A stretch of DNA of 64,000 bases from Modestobacter excelsi (GCF_005930495.1 NZ_SJEX01000002.1:1-64000); one strand, 5' to 3'; positions 7,984 through 17,388 are shown, counted from the stretch's first letter. The notes: generated by a model not told the origin, from the sequence alone. Translations and numbers: made by a program.

Positions 7984-8337
7984 TTGAGGAGCATCCCCCG
8001 GTGCGACAAGATCGACGGCTTTGTCATGACCATCGGAAGCGCCTGGGTGCTCTTGGCGGTCTTCTCGCCGGGCATCGACCTGAACGGCTACGTCGCGCTG
8101 CGATTGAGCGACGTGTCGAGGGTCAAGCGGCGTGGTGGACCGGACGACTTCGTGGGACGAGCGCTCGCGGCGCCCGTCCGCTTCTGTGACCGATCGGTGC
8201 ACCTGCTGGAAATCACCCCGCGGGCCGAGGGGGAGGGGCGTCCGACCAAGTGGGCGTTCGGGGACATCGCTCGCGTCGATTTCGGCGGGCGCTACGAGAA
8301 GGCTCTGGCGCTCGTCGGCGGATCGCCATTGGCCTGA
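7984..8337 (+). CDS. hypothetical protein, possibly 5'-truncated
   Basis: About 117 residues from TTG 7984. The sequence looks genuine (SAWVLLAVFSPGIDLNGYVALRLSDV, RALAAPVRFCDRSVHLLEITPR, WAFGDIARVDFGGRYEKAL). The frame reads plausibly back to 7924 (DVRDKLEAAARDQSLIRIL), where it meets a TAG at 7921 without a good start codon or ribosome binding site. It may therefore be the 3' part of a longer gene or use the TTG. No family recognised. Confidence 0.5.
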   Translation: MRSIPRCDKIDGFVMTIGSAWVLLAVFSPGIDLNGYVALRLSDVSRVKRRGGPDDFVGRALAAPVRFCDRSVHLLEITPRAEGEGRPTKWAFGDIARVDFGGRYEKALALVGGSPLA

Positions 8338-8642
8338 CGCGGCCGACACCGAGTGGGAGTGACCGCTCTGGAACTCGTCACAACGAATTGCGCAGCCGCG
8401 GGTGCATGAGGTGTGTCGGTCATGATCTCGCCTGTCGGCAGTGGCGGCGGAGGGGCGTCTGATGCCGGTCTGCGGGGCGCGGGTGATGTTGCTGAGGTCG
8501 AGACGGCCCGATGCTTCGCGGCTGGGTCACCGCGCCTGATCAGCATGAGGGTTGTCCCTGGCGCGGTGCCCCGACATCAAGCTCGAGGTGATGGCCGCAC
8601 GCGACTGCCTGGGCACGGCCCTTCTGCCGGCGGTTGCCCCGT

Positions 8643-8804
8643 GATCGGACCCGGCCCGGGGTGCCGCTGGGCGAGGCACTGCAGCAGCTGGCCGAACGCA
8701 CTTCGCTGGCCCGCTTCGTCGACGGCCTGGTCGATGCCATCCGGGGTGCAATGGTGAGCGCCCAGCACCCACTGGGCCCACGTCGTGATGCGGTCATGCC
8801 TTGA
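8643..8804 (+). pseudogene. fragment resembling TadB/TadC (type II secretion F)
   Basis: One frame reads RPGVPLGEALQQLAERT followed by ARFVDGLVDAI and stops at 8802-8804. This resembles the cytoplasmic part of Flp-pilus TadB/TadC inner-membrane proteins, but only about 50 residues are present, with no start and no membrane segments. The rest of 8338-8849 holds no gene I can support. Confidence 0.35.
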
Positions 8805-8849
8805 TGACGCCTGCTATGCGGGTCGGCTCCCCAACCCTGGTACCGGCTG

Positions 8850-9542
8850 GTGCACGATTACTCTGTGGCTCCCCGCCTGAAGCAAGTTCGCACCCTTCGA
8901 CACCCCTTGAACCCGGACGTCATCCGATTGCCGTCGATGACCTTGAGCATCTCGACTCTCTGGAAGCTCGCGGAGCGCATGGAGTCAGACATGGGGCAGC
9001 CCGTCATCGTCCTGGTAAAGGACGAGCAGACGAGCACCGATGATTACCCGAAGGTTCAGGTGGCTACGCGCGGGGCCGGTCTCGGGACAGGGGCTCGCTA
9101 CGTGTCAGACGTGTCTTTGGTGGCATCCAGCGGGTTCGAGATCTTCGACGGCGTTTCCGCCATACGGAGCGACATGCCGTTCATGCAGTTCGGCTTCCCC
9201 TCCGGTCACCCCGGTTCTGCGGTGGTGACGGGAGTCGGGGATTGCGCCTCCTATCGACCGAGACTGGCGGTGACGGCCGCTTGGCTCGCGCATCAGGGTC
9301 GGCGTCGGCGGGGCTGGGTCCCTCTCCTCTGGGTCACCGCAGTTGTGCTCGTAAGCTTGCTCACGGCTGGCCTAGTTGCCGTGTCCGCCTTGTCGGCCTT
9401 TGACAGAGTTCCGTGGCTCACGTTTCCGTTTACAGTCGCTACAGGAATCGGCGGCATCTGGGCGATCTGGGTCAGCTCACAAAACCTCATCCGTCGGGAG
9501 CGCCAGCGGATCAGGGGGGCAAGAATCGACACCAAGCGATGA
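8850..9542 (+). CDS. hypothetical membrane protein with two C-terminal TM helices
   Basis: About 230 residues from GTG 8850 (an internal ATG, MTLSISTLWKL, is another possible start). The N-terminal ~145 residues look soluble (VIVLVKDEQTSTDDYPKVQV, MQFGFPSGHPGSAVV). Two hydrophobic helices follow (VPLLWVTAVVLVSLLTAGLV and WLTFPFTVATGIGGIWAIWV), separated by about ten residues, and then a basic tail. I recognise no family. A soluble sensor-like part joined to a two-helix hairpin is a common layout of membrane-acting defence effectors, but that is a guess from architecture and location. Confidence 0.6.
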   Translation: MHDYSVAPRLKQVRTLRHPLNPDVIRLPSMTLSISTLWKLAERMESDMGQPVIVLVKDEQTSTDDYPKVQVATRGAGLGTGARYVSDVSLVASSGFEIFDGVSAIRSDMPFMQFGFPSGHPGSAVVTGVGDCASYRPRLAVTAAWLAHQGRRRRGWVPLLWVTAVVLVSLLTAGLVAVSALSAFDRVPWLTFPFTVATGIGGIWAIWVSSQNLIRRERQRIRGARIDTKR

Positions 9543-9846
9543 GCTATCGGTCGAGTGAAACCTCGGCGGGAACGGCGTTGGTCGCGCTTCTGACTGAGAA
9601 GCGCGCGTGGTGTCGGTTGGGCCAGGACCCCAAGGGTGCGGTGTAGATGCCCCTTCACGTCGCTCTGAGCGATGTTTTAGGTAAGAGGACCTGGACGTAG
9701 ACGGTGGTCACGGTGTTGTAGCGGGTGAGTGCCGTGGTCGCGGTCTGGCCGGGCGGGAAGGTCTAGGTCGTCGTGCTCGACTGGCTCGACGCCGGGAAAG
9801 GGCCAGTGGCCCGGAACTACTGGCGGCATGCTCGCTACTCGCACTG

Positions 9847-10431
9847 CTAGAAGAAGTACGCGGTTCCGTCAAGTATTGGTACGTGGACCTGATACGTGGA
9901 AGTGTCGTCAAGTCAACATGGGGGTCGCTCTGAGAGAACTCCACGGGAAGGATATACACCCGTCCACCCGGCTTTATTCCAGCATGCGGCCACTCGTCGA
10001 AGAGAGCGCCCAATCCGGATTTAGCGCCATCCGTGCCGTGTCTGGCACAAGGGATGCCATGTAGTCATCGGTCAACCCCAGACTGTGGCTGGATGCCTCG
10101 CATTTCGACGCCGTGTAGTTGTAGTCGGGTGATTATGACTAACGGTGACGGCGGCGTCGTCGGCCAATGTGCCCTCGGTGGCCTGGGAGTCGAAGTAGTA
10201 AAGGCTCCGAACAAGGGCCTGGTCCGCTGCCAGAGTGTCTGCAGGCGTCAACATTGTCGCGATTGGAGTGGGGGCCGTCGAGGCGACGGCGGCCGTGCTT
10301 GATGGGCTCGGTGAAGCGGTGCTATCGGCCTTGCCAGCCCCGCAGGCCGCGAGCCCGACGGTGACAACGGCTGAGACCGCGAGCAGGCTCGCTGGCCGCG
10401 CAAGGGTTCACAGGCGCGGAGTCGTTGTCAT
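9847..10431 (-). pseudogene. frameshifted lipoprotein gene
   Basis: On the minus strand, ATG 10431 is followed after seven codons by TGA. In the same frame comes a lipoprotein signal (SLLAVSAVVTVGLAACG) and then DTLAADQALVRSLYYFDSQ. Near 10110 the homologous text moves to another frame (TASKCEASSHSLGLTDDYMASLV) and then to a third (VHVPILDGTAYFF, ending at 9847). The pieces together make an actinobacterial-type secreted lipoprotein of about 190 residues with one nonsense and at least two frameshift lesions. It is not expected to give a product. Confidence 0.6.
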
Positions 10432-11204
10432 GTGGGGGTCCCTGTTTGTGTCGAGCTGTTTAGGTGAGGCCAGTGGCGACCAACGCAAGGGCTATCGACC
10501 GGAACTGGCTCGGATAAAGGCGAGCTGTGTGCCTGTTCCAGGCCGAGGCGCGAATCAAGTGACTCTGCATCCCTGACAGACGAGCCCGCCGCACTGGTGC
10601 TGGTCTACATCCCCGAATCAGGACGCCCGGCTTGTCGAACTTATGTACGCGCCGCTATGACGCCACGCTGAGAAGAAGCTCCGACGTTGGAGGCATGTGG
10701 AGGCCAACGCTCGACGAAGGGCTCGAGTCGAAGCTGGCAGGCGGCGCTGGCCCGGCCGGGTGTCTCCCGCGTCATCCCACCCAAGCCGGTGACCCTCACG
10801 AGCGGTAAGCACGTCACCGGCTGGCTCCGGGGCCGCATGAAGACGGCACGAAACTTGGCTGGGCCCGGTCGACGGTAAGGGTCGGCCCTGGTTGATGGAT
10901 CGGAGTACCTCATACGTCCGGCACAGCGATCCGTGACGTCACGCCGCCGTGGGCCTTCAGGCTAATCCTCGACCGAGGCGTCATGCGGAGGGTCCTGTTC
11001 ACGCTGCAACCAAATTGACGGCCGGTCAAGACGCCGGCAGGCGCTGCATAAGACCCATGACGGGTGACCGATGAGGCCACGGTGACGCAGCGGTGACGCT
11101 TCGCCAACTACGGTGCGGGCCCTTGGCCGCCGGGTGGAAGTCCGCTAGGTGCGCCGAGGACGGAAGCACCAACCTTAGTCAGTTAAGAAGCGGGGGATCG
11201 TCAG
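10432..11204. other. intergenic stretch without supportable genes
   Basis: No frame has natural-looking protein sequence, a start and a ribosome binding site here. The last ~30 bases carry the ribosome binding site (GCGGGGGATC) for the gene at 11205. The preceding low-G+C text probably contains its promoter, which I could not define. The 304 bases at 9543-9846 are likewise empty. Confidence 0.5.
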
Positions 11205-12530
11205 ATGAGATCGTACGTCAATCAGTCGACCTTCATAATGTACATCCACGTCAAACCCTACGACCTCGATGTCGATGTCGCCGCCTTATTGAATGATACT
11301 GGGGATGTAGAGAGCCTGCGGGCGGCCTGGGTGAAGCAATTCTCGAGCCGACCCAATACGTTCTTCCATGAGATCTACCACTATTGGCAGGGGCTGCGGC
11401 TCCCGTTTCTATACAGGTATGCCGTGTTGTCCCATCGCGTCATGATTCAGGCGTACGTCAAGATGGCAAGCCAGGGTAAGGGCCTCCACGCTTGGGATGT
11501 GCTGCTTCCCGAGCTATATCGATTGTCGCTTCCTTCGCAGATCTGGCAGATAGGTGAGGCAACCTTTGCTCTCGGAGGCCCAGACACTCCTGCACCTCCT
11601 GGGGCGAAGCACCACTGGGCGATAAGTCCGCAGGACCTTCTCGAGACGGCCGCAAGCATTTCCGAGTTTCAGGTCACCCAGGTGAATCCTGCGGACCGAA
11701 CGAGTCCCAAGGCCTTTCGTCGGTGGTGCAAGCGGTTCCCCGCATACTCCGACGGCTATGAGATCGTGCGGGAAGTGCTCGGGGAAGATGTTGCCTTGGT
11801 TTGCACCGTCCCACTAGTCAATGGAGCCTTTTGTACGTCGGAACCGTGCCGCGCCTTCATCGAGCTCTTAGGTGCCCTGAAGTCCCACATGGACGCAGGC
11901 CGCCTTGACGGTTTCTTGTCTTATCCGGAACCCCGGCAGTGGGCGAGGCTTGTCGAAGACATTGTCAGTCGGCTGGATTACGAGTCCGATTCGCAGGACG
12001 CCAAACTCCTCGGGAGCCCCTATCACCGCGTAAATCTTGATGACTGGCTGTATGCCTCGTCTGAGGCAGGAGCCTTGACCCACCCCTTTCTTACCGAAAA
12101 GGCTCGCGAGTGGGATGAGCGGTCAAGGGCGCAGCCAGCATACCGGTACCTGCTAGCCCAACCCGCCTGGGTCGAAGAGGCGGCATTTTGGGGTGCTCTG
12201 TTAGACCTCGCGCCGCCCGTGTCGTTCGTCAAGCTTTATAAGAACGAGGCGTCTTCGACGCTGATAACTGTCGGAGATACGGAAATTCCTCAGTGGCAGC
12301 TTAAGCGATTCTTGACTATGTATAGCGTGGTCCACCGGGCGAGCGAGGTCGGGGTCGACCCTGCGAACCGGTTGTGTCACCACGTGGCATGTCCTGAATA
12401 CTCCGCGAACTACTGCAACAGCTACCCCGCCATTCCACGCGACTACAAGGACTGCGGATTCCCGAGCATACAAGCAGAGCTAAGTCAGCACTGGAAGTCG
12501 AGCCAAGGAGGAAAAAGTGGTATGGACTGA
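11205..12530 (+). CDS. putative HEXXH zinc metalloprotease-like protein
   Basis: 441 residues from ATG 11205. Residues 50-62 read PNTFFHEIYHYWQ: a HEXXH zinc-binding motif (His55, Glu56, His59) in a hydrophobic helix context, as in zincin metallopeptidases. Candidate third ligands are acidic residues after it, such as IGEATF around 118. The C-terminus has a cluster of cysteines and histidines (LCHHVACPEY, NYCNSYP, YKDCGF) that could bind a second zinc. There is no signal peptide, so it is probably cytoplasmic. It overlaps the next gene by 14 bases, so the two products are probably made in step. Base composition is well below the chromosomal level, indicating recent transfer. The exact family is not recognised. 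Confidence 0.75.
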   Translation: MRSYVNQSTFIMYIHVKPYDLDVDVAALLNDTGDVESLRAAWVKQFSSRPNTFFHEIYHYWQGLRLPFLYRYAVLSHRVMIQAYVKMASQGKGLHAWDVLLPELYRLSLPSQIWQIGEATFALGGPDTPAPPGAKHHWAISPQDLLETAASISEFQVTQVNPADRTSPKAFRRWCKRFPAYSDGYEIVREVLGEDVALVCTVPLVNGAFCTSEPCRAFIELLGALKSHMDAGRLDGFLSYPEPRQWARLVEDIVSRLDYESDSQDAKLLGSPYHRVNLDDWLYASSEAGALTHPFLTEKAREWDERSRAQPAYRYLLAQPAWVEEAAFWGALLDLAPPVSFVKLYKNEASSTLITVGDTEIPQWQLKRFLTMYSVVHRASEVGVDPANRLCHHVACPEYSANYCNSYPAIPRDYKDCGFPSIQAELSQHWKSSQGGKSGMD

Positions 12531-12945
12531 GCACGATCTCGGCGCACAAGTCGATGATCTTCGAGGTCAGTTCGACACGGTTATGTCGGTATCTGCCGGC
12601 GATGACACAGAGGATCTCGTCAGATACATTACAAGTCAGCTCGACAACGATTCTTTGGATCAAGTCGAGGTGGTTAGGGACCTGGATCGTCGTGGGGACC
12701 TCGCCTCTGAACCCATTACGGTGGCAGCTTTGGTTGCTGTCACGGGGGTGACAGTGGTGACCATCGGACGAATTATAGAGCGTTGGCTTGAAAACCGGCG
12801 GCAGCACGCTGAGGCCAAAATGCTTATCACGACATATCAGCTTTCCAAAGAAGCTGGAGACGCGTACGCCGCATTAGCATCGCGACATGCCGATGTGTCT
12901 ATTGAATATCAGTTAGCCGATCCAGGGTCGGTGACTCAGCTGTAA
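12517..12945 (+). CDS. small single-TM protein coupled to the HEXXH protein
   Basis: 142 residues from GTG 12517, preceded by a perfect AAGGAGG at 12505-12511 that lies inside the end of the upstream gene. The N-terminal ~65 residues look soluble (DTEDLVRYITSQLDN). Then comes one membrane helix (ITVAALVAVTGVTVVTIGRI), a basic stop-transfer stretch (ERWLENRRQ), and a ~45-residue tail (LITTYQLSKEAGDAYAALA). The layout recalls the small membrane 'effector-associated constant component' proteins described beside effectors in bacterial conflict systems, but I see no diagnostic motif. It probably anchors or restrains the HEXXH partner. Confidence 0.72.
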   Translation: MVWTEHDLGAQVDDLRGQFDTVMSVSAGDDTEDLVRYITSQLDNDSLDQVEVVRDLDRRGDLASEPITVAALVAVTGVTVVTIGRIIERWLENRRQHAEAKMLITTYQLSKEAGDAYAALASRHADVSIEYQLADPGSVTQL

Positions 12946-13298
12946 GCGAGCGGATCGTCTTACCGCGGTCACTCTCGCTGGCGGTGTGCTTGTTCCCTTA
13001 GCTACCGTACAATTAATGGGTTTCCTTCGCCATAGCAACGCCGCGGGAAAATTCGTGGTGCTCCAATGGCACCTCAACTGTCGCCACTCCTAGTTGTGGC
13101 GCGGATTCCGATCGCGGCCCCGCCGAGCCGCGCTGACATATGGGGCCACTTGGCTCTCGGGAGGTCATCGTAGGGCTAGGCGCGCGCTGCCCCGGCTATT
13201 AATCCGGTGCACGTCGTCCCAGTCCCAATGCGACACCTCAATTAGCGACTGTCAGGCCATCCCGCAGGACGCATCCCAGCTGCAGTGTCCGGCGCATA

Positions 13299-13400
13299 AT
13301 GGCTTTGGAGCTGAACGCCGCTTACGACATCCACCACGACGACCCCGCCTTTGGCTACCGGTTCATCGCTGACCCGCTGCACGAACGCGGGCTGAAAGTG
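13299..13400 (+). pseudogene. IS3-family transposase (OrfB) fragment
   Basis: About 30 residues (AAYDIHHDDPAFGYRFIAD, then PLHERG) match the well-known HDDPAFGYRFIADEL segment between the HTH_21 and integrase-core regions of IS3-type OrfB transposases. No catalytic DDE region or terminal repeats are seen. The flanks 12946-13298 and 13401-14056 contain no gene I can support. Confidence 0.6.
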
Positions 13401-14056
13401 GGTGAGCCGACGGGTCGGCGCCGCGAGGGAAGTCGGCCCATGAGCGACCCGGTCTTCCGCGGCGCGTGCGGCTGGCCCTTGCGCACCTCTGCGCCGTGTG
13501 TGGCTAGGACTGGTGGTTCGTTGGACCAGGCGGGGCGGCCTCGTAGCTGGGCACGTGCGCGGGCGAACATCGGAGCCCGAACACCGTCGATCCGGGGCTG
13601 GAGCCGTGGCGTTGTAGCGCAGGCTGCTCGACGGGAGCGTCGTCGGCTTGAGCCAAGACGGCACAATCATGGTGCTACCAGTGCTTTCGGGCGAGCGGCA
13701 GCGGCGTACGTCCGGGTCCAAGGCTGAATCGGCCAGTCCATCCGCTGAACGGTCGGTACCCCTCGCCCTGCGCTGAGATTCACCGCCACCCCCTTTGTGG
13801 GACGACGGTGGCCAGGTGTGAGCAGCCTGCCGATTAGGTATCCGCGGGCGCAACGTCTGAGCAGGGCTTATGCGGCTGGTGGTCGCGGTGTGGTCGCATT
13901 GTCCGGGCTGGCATCGGGCCAGCCGACGCCTGAGCCAGATGGTTTGAGCGTGGCCAGGCGACCGTTTGGGGGACACGCCCTAGCTGAGAGGTCGTGGCAG
14001 GACAGGCCCGACCGCGCGAGGAGTTAGGCGCGGCCTTAGCAGGCTCCGCAGCCACA
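13401..14056. other. intergenic stretch without supportable genes
   Basis: Frames here are short and arginine/glycine-rich, as expected from chance in G+C-rich DNA. The stretch lies between the IS3 fragment and the 3' end of the TIR-WD40 gene and looks like decayed sequence. No terminator hairpin with convincing arms was seen. Confidence 0.4.
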
Positions 14057-17011
14057 TCACGTGTCGCAGACGTCGACGTAGTCAAGACCGGAGACGTAGC
14101 TCCCCCACTCGTCGCGGCTCAGGCCACCGCCGGTAATGGCGCAAGCACGCTCCATGTCATGCGCTCGGAACTCTATGAGGTCGGTGAGATTCCACAGCTG
14201 CACGGTGCCGTCGTCGCCGGCGGAGGCGAGGGTGTGCCCGTCGGGGGCGAAGGCCACCGACCGGACCCAGTCGGTGTGGCCGGTGAGTGGGGACCCCAGT
14301 GGGGTGGGATTGGTCGGATCGCTGGTGTTCCACAGCCGCACGGTGCCGTCCTCGCCGGCGGAGGCGAGGATGTGCCCGTCGGGGGCGAAGGCTACCGACC
14401 GGACCGAGTTGGTGTGGCCGGTGAGTGGGGACCCCAGTGGGGTGGGATTGGTCGGATCGCTGGTGTTCCACAGCCGCACGGTGTCGTCGCCGCCGACCGG
14501 GCCGCCGGCGGAGGCCAGAGTGTGTCCATCCGGGGCGAAGGCCACCGCCATGACGAAGCCGTCGTGGCCGCTCAGCGGAGCGCCCAGTGGGGTGGGATTG
14601 CTCGGATCGCTGGTGTTCCACAGCCGCACGGTGCCGTTCTCGAGGCCGGCGGAGGCGAGGGTGTGGCCGTCGGGAGTGAAGGCCACCGCGGCCGCCGTGC
14701 CGTCGCCGGTGAGCGGGGTGGGATTGGTCGGATCGCTGATGTTCCACAGCCGCACGGTGCCGTCGTTGCCACCGGCGGCCAGGGTGTGGCCGGCGGGGGC
14801 GAAGGCCATCGACCAGACCGTACCGCCGTCGCTGGTCAGGGGAGCGCCCAGTGGGGTGGGATTGGTCGGATTGCTGGTGTTCCACAGCCGCACGGTGCCG
14901 TCCTCGTGGCCGGCGGCCAGGGTGTGGCCGTCGGGGGCGAAGGCCACCGACCAGACCGCACCGCCGTCGCCGGTCAGCGGAGCGCCCAATAGGGTGGGGT
15001 TGGTCGGATCGCTGGTGTTCCACAGCCGCACGGTGTCGTCCTCACCGGCGGAGGCGAGGGTGTGCCCGTCGGGGGCGAAGGTAACTGCGATGACGGGGCC
15101 GTCGTGGCCGGTCAATCGGGTCGGGGCGGCGGGTCCGCTGGTGTTCCACAGCCGCACGGTGCCTGCGGCGCCGGGCAAGCCGCTGGCGGAGGCCAAAGTC
15201 TGTCCATTCGGGGCGAAGGCCACCGCCACGACCAAGCCGTCGCGGCCGGTCAGCGGAGCGCCCAGTGGGGTGGGATTGGTCGGATCGCTGGTGTTCCACA
15301 GCCGCACGGTGCCGTCGTAGCCGGCGGAGGCGAGGGTGTGCCCGTCGGGGGCGAAGGCAACCGACCGGACTGAGTCGGTGTGGCCGGTGAGTGGGGAACC
15401 CAGTGGGATGGGATTGGTCGGATCGCTGGTGTTCCACAGCCGCACGGTGCCGTCGTAGCCGGCGGAGGCGAGGGTGTGCCCGTCGGGGGCGAAGGCAACC
15501 GACCGGACCGAGTCGGTGTGGCCGGTGAGTGGGGAACCCAGTGGGGTGGGATTGGTCGGATCGCTGGTGTTCCACAGCCGCACGGTGCCGTCCTCGCCGG
15601 CGGAGGCGAGGGTGTGCCCGTCCGGGGCGAAGGCTACCGCCGTGGCCGTGTCGTCGTGGCCGGTCAGCGGAGCGCCCAGTGGGGTGGGATTGGTCGGATC
15701 GCTGGTGTTCCACAGCCGCACGGTGCCGTCCTCGCCCGTGGAGGCGAGGGTGTGCCCGTCCGGGGCGAAGGCCACCGACCAGACCGCGCCGCCGTGGCCG
15801 GTCAGCCAAGCGCCAAGTGGGGTGGGATTGGTCGGATCGCTGCTGTTCCACAGCCGCACGGTGTCGTCGTAGCCGGCGGAGGCGAGGGTGTGTCCGTCCG
15901 AGGTGAAGGCCACTGACAATGCCCCGTAGTAGTGGCCGGTAAGCTCAGTGGAGGTGGTCGGATAGCTGGTGTTCCACAGCCGCACGGTGCCGTCAAGGCT
16001 CGCGGAGGCGAGGGTGTGGCCGTCGGGGGCGAACGCCACCGCGCTCGGCAGGTCGGTGTGGCCGGTGAGGATTCCCCGGTACGGAGTCGTGAGCACGTTG
16101 TTTATCAGCGCCGAGCGGGTCTCCTGACCGGGATGAATGTGGACGGCCACTTCATTAAGCCGCAGTGCCGTGCGTGGGTCTTGGTCGAGACGGAGTTCGG
16201 CCTGGGCCTGGAGTTGGCGGGCGATGGCCGTCCGTGCTTGTTCTTCGGCGACGCGCTGCTGTTCTTCGGCGATGCGCTGCTGTTCTTGGGCGGCTTGTTG
16301 CCGGTCGACGGCGACGACGGTGGCGGTGAGGGCGAGGATTAGCAGGATCGTGAGTGTCGCCACCGCGGAGCGCACCCAGCGAATCGTCCGCCGATGCTGG
16401 CGGACGTCCTCTCCGATCAGCTCATCCTTGGGCCGATGGTGCAACGGCGCCGCGACGTCCGCCACGGCGTTGCGAAACCGCGGATTGTGCAGGGACACGT
16501 CCTCCTCGGCCCGCGCCCAGCGCACGTCGATGTAGCGCGGATCCTCGGAGAAAACGTCGTGCAGCGATGGCGGCAACGCCGTGGTCCGAGTCCAGTCAAA
16601 GTCCCCATCGACGTAGTTCCAGACCACCTTGCCGTCGGTGAGCACGATGAGGAACGTTGCCAGTGACTTGTGCTCCAGCCAGAAGGCGACCTCGCGTCCC
16701 ACCCAGGGCGAGCGAGCCGCTTCGGGGGAGGCGAGCAGGACGAAGAACTCCGAGCTTCCGAGCGCCTGCTGGATGGAGGTCCACAGCCCGGGATTGGCTG
16801 AGAGGCTGGCCTGGTCTCGAAACACGCGCAGCGCCCGGAGTCGAAACCAGGGCCGAGCGAACCCATGCAGCCCGGTCTGCAGGGCCGGAGCCAACTTGCC
16901 GTCAGCGGCGTGGCTGTAGGAGATGAACGCCGCGTATGCGTCGGTGGCTCCTACGGCTGACCGGCCCTCCGTGCTCTTCGGGAGGGAACGAAACTTCATG
17001 TGCTTACCCAC
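14057..17011 (-). CDS. TIR domain - transmembrane - 14x WD40 repeat protein
   Basis: 984 residues from GTG 17011 (GGTGGAGT just upstream). Residues 23-135 form a TIR domain: DAYAAFISYSHAADGKLAPAL, then RVFRDQASLS, then SPWVGREVAFWLEH with Glu107 at the position of the catalytic Glu of NAD-cleaving TIRs. A helix at about 213-234 (VATLTILLILALTATVVAV) crosses the membrane. A Gln/Glu coiled coil follows (QEQQRIAEEQQRVAEEQ), then 14 WD40 units (residues 316-941) of the form AVAFAPDGHTLASAGxDGTVRLWN. Fourteen units would make two seven-bladed propellers. The tail (ERACAITGGGLSRDEW) is typical of STAND/WD40 proteins. Such proteins are likely ligand-sensing immune receptors, with the TIR acting on NAD; this is inferred from family knowledge. 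Confidence 0.93.
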   Translation of the reverse strand: MGKHMKFRSLPKSTEGRSAVGATDAYAAFISYSHAADGKLAPALQTGLHGFARPWFRLRALRVFRDQASLSANPGLWTSIQQALGSSEFFVLLASPEAARSPWVGREVAFWLEHKSLATFLIVLTDGKVVWNYVDGDFDWTRTTALPPSLHDVFSEDPRYIDVRWARAEEDVSLHNPRFRNAVADVAAPLHHRPKDELIGEDVRQHRRTIRWVRSAVATLTILLILALTATVVAVDRQQAAQEQQRIAEEQQRVAEEQARTAIARQLQAQAELRLDQDPRTALRLNEVAVHIHPGQETRSALINNVLTTPYRGILTGHTDLPSAVAFAPDGHTLASASLDGTVRLWNTSYPTTSTELTGHYYGALSVAFTSDGHTLASAGYDDTVRLWNSSDPTNPTPLGAWLTGHGGAVWSVAFAPDGHTLASTGEDGTVRLWNTSDPTNPTPLGAPLTGHDDTATAVAFAPDGHTLASAGEDGTVRLWNTSDPTNPTPLGSPLTGHTDSVRSVAFAPDGHTLASAGYDGTVRLWNTSDPTNPIPLGSPLTGHTDSVRSVAFAPDGHTLASAGYDGTVRLWNTSDPTNPTPLGAPLTGRDGLVVAVAFAPNGQTLASASGLPGAAGTVRLWNTSGPAAPTRLTGHDGPVIAVTFAPDGHTLASAGEDDTVRLWNTSDPTNPTLLGAPLTGDGGAVWSVAFAPDGHTLAAGHEDGTVRLWNTSNPTNPTPLGAPLTSDGGTVWSMAFAPAGHTLAAGGNDGTVRLWNISDPTNPTPLTGDGTAAAVAFTPDGHTLASAGLENGTVRLWNTSDPSNPTPLGAPLSGHDGFVMAVAFAPDGHTLASAGGPVGGDDTVRLWNTSDPTNPTPLGSPLTGHTNSVRSVAFAPDGHILASAGEDGTVRLWNTSDPTNPTPLGSPLTGHTDWVRSVAFAPDGHTLASAGDDGTVQLWNLTDLIEFRAHDMERACAITGGGLSRDEWGSYVSGLDYVDVCDT
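14189..16066 (-). repeat. tandem DNA repeats encoding the WD40 blades (period ~130-140 bp)
   Basis: The blades are strikingly alike at nucleotide level; strings such as GTGTTCCACAGCCGCACGGT recur in almost every unit. Blades 5 and 6 are identical in their cores, and the linker TSDPTNPTPLG recurs. Blades 7, 11 and 12 carry small insertions or deletions. This indicates recent duplication and gene conversion inside the gene. Confidence 0.9.
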
Positions 17012-17388
17012 GGAACTCCACCTGGGGCGAACTCCATGATGGTTGAACCTATCGGCCGGCGGTACACCTCAGCGGCCAGCATGGCCACCTCGCCGCCGTC
17101 GCTGTTGAAGACCCTGCCGGTGGAAACCTCGTCTCCGCGGTCCACCGTGTCGATCCAGCGTCGCGAATGACTACGAACGGCTAACACGCGCTGCTCTCGG
17201 CGGCTAGATGAAGAGTCAGGTACGGTGGCGACTCGCATCGCCTTCACGCTCCGGTTCCTCCAAAAGTTTTCACTCCCCGAAGCGCCGAGGAGCCTCGCCG
17301 ATACAGTCTGCGAACTAGGGCGTCACCAGTGCGTCACCGCTGCGTCACGGAATTGGATACCCACCGGCACATAGGTTGACCTGCGCTA
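17012..17388. other. upstream region of the TIR-WD40 gene
   Basis: No supportable gene. It holds the ribosome binding site of the TIR-WD40 gene at its left end. The small minus-strand frame at 16996-17247 (beginning MKAMRVATVPDSSSS) has no recognisable features and overlaps the start of the TIR gene, so I left it out. The promoter could not be defined. Confidence 0.4.

Noticed and set aside
11205-12530. Assigning the HEXXH protein to a named peptidase family such as ImmA/IrrE
   Set aside because: HEIYH fits the zinc motif, but length, the C-terminal Cys cluster and the absence of an adjacent XRE repressor do not fit ImmA; I left the family open.
14189-16066. Regular DNA repeats that might suggest a CRISPR array or a diversity-generating template
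   Set aside because: The period is about 130-140 bases, the repeats are in frame and encode WD40 blades, there are no short spacers, and no cas genes or reverse transcriptase are present.
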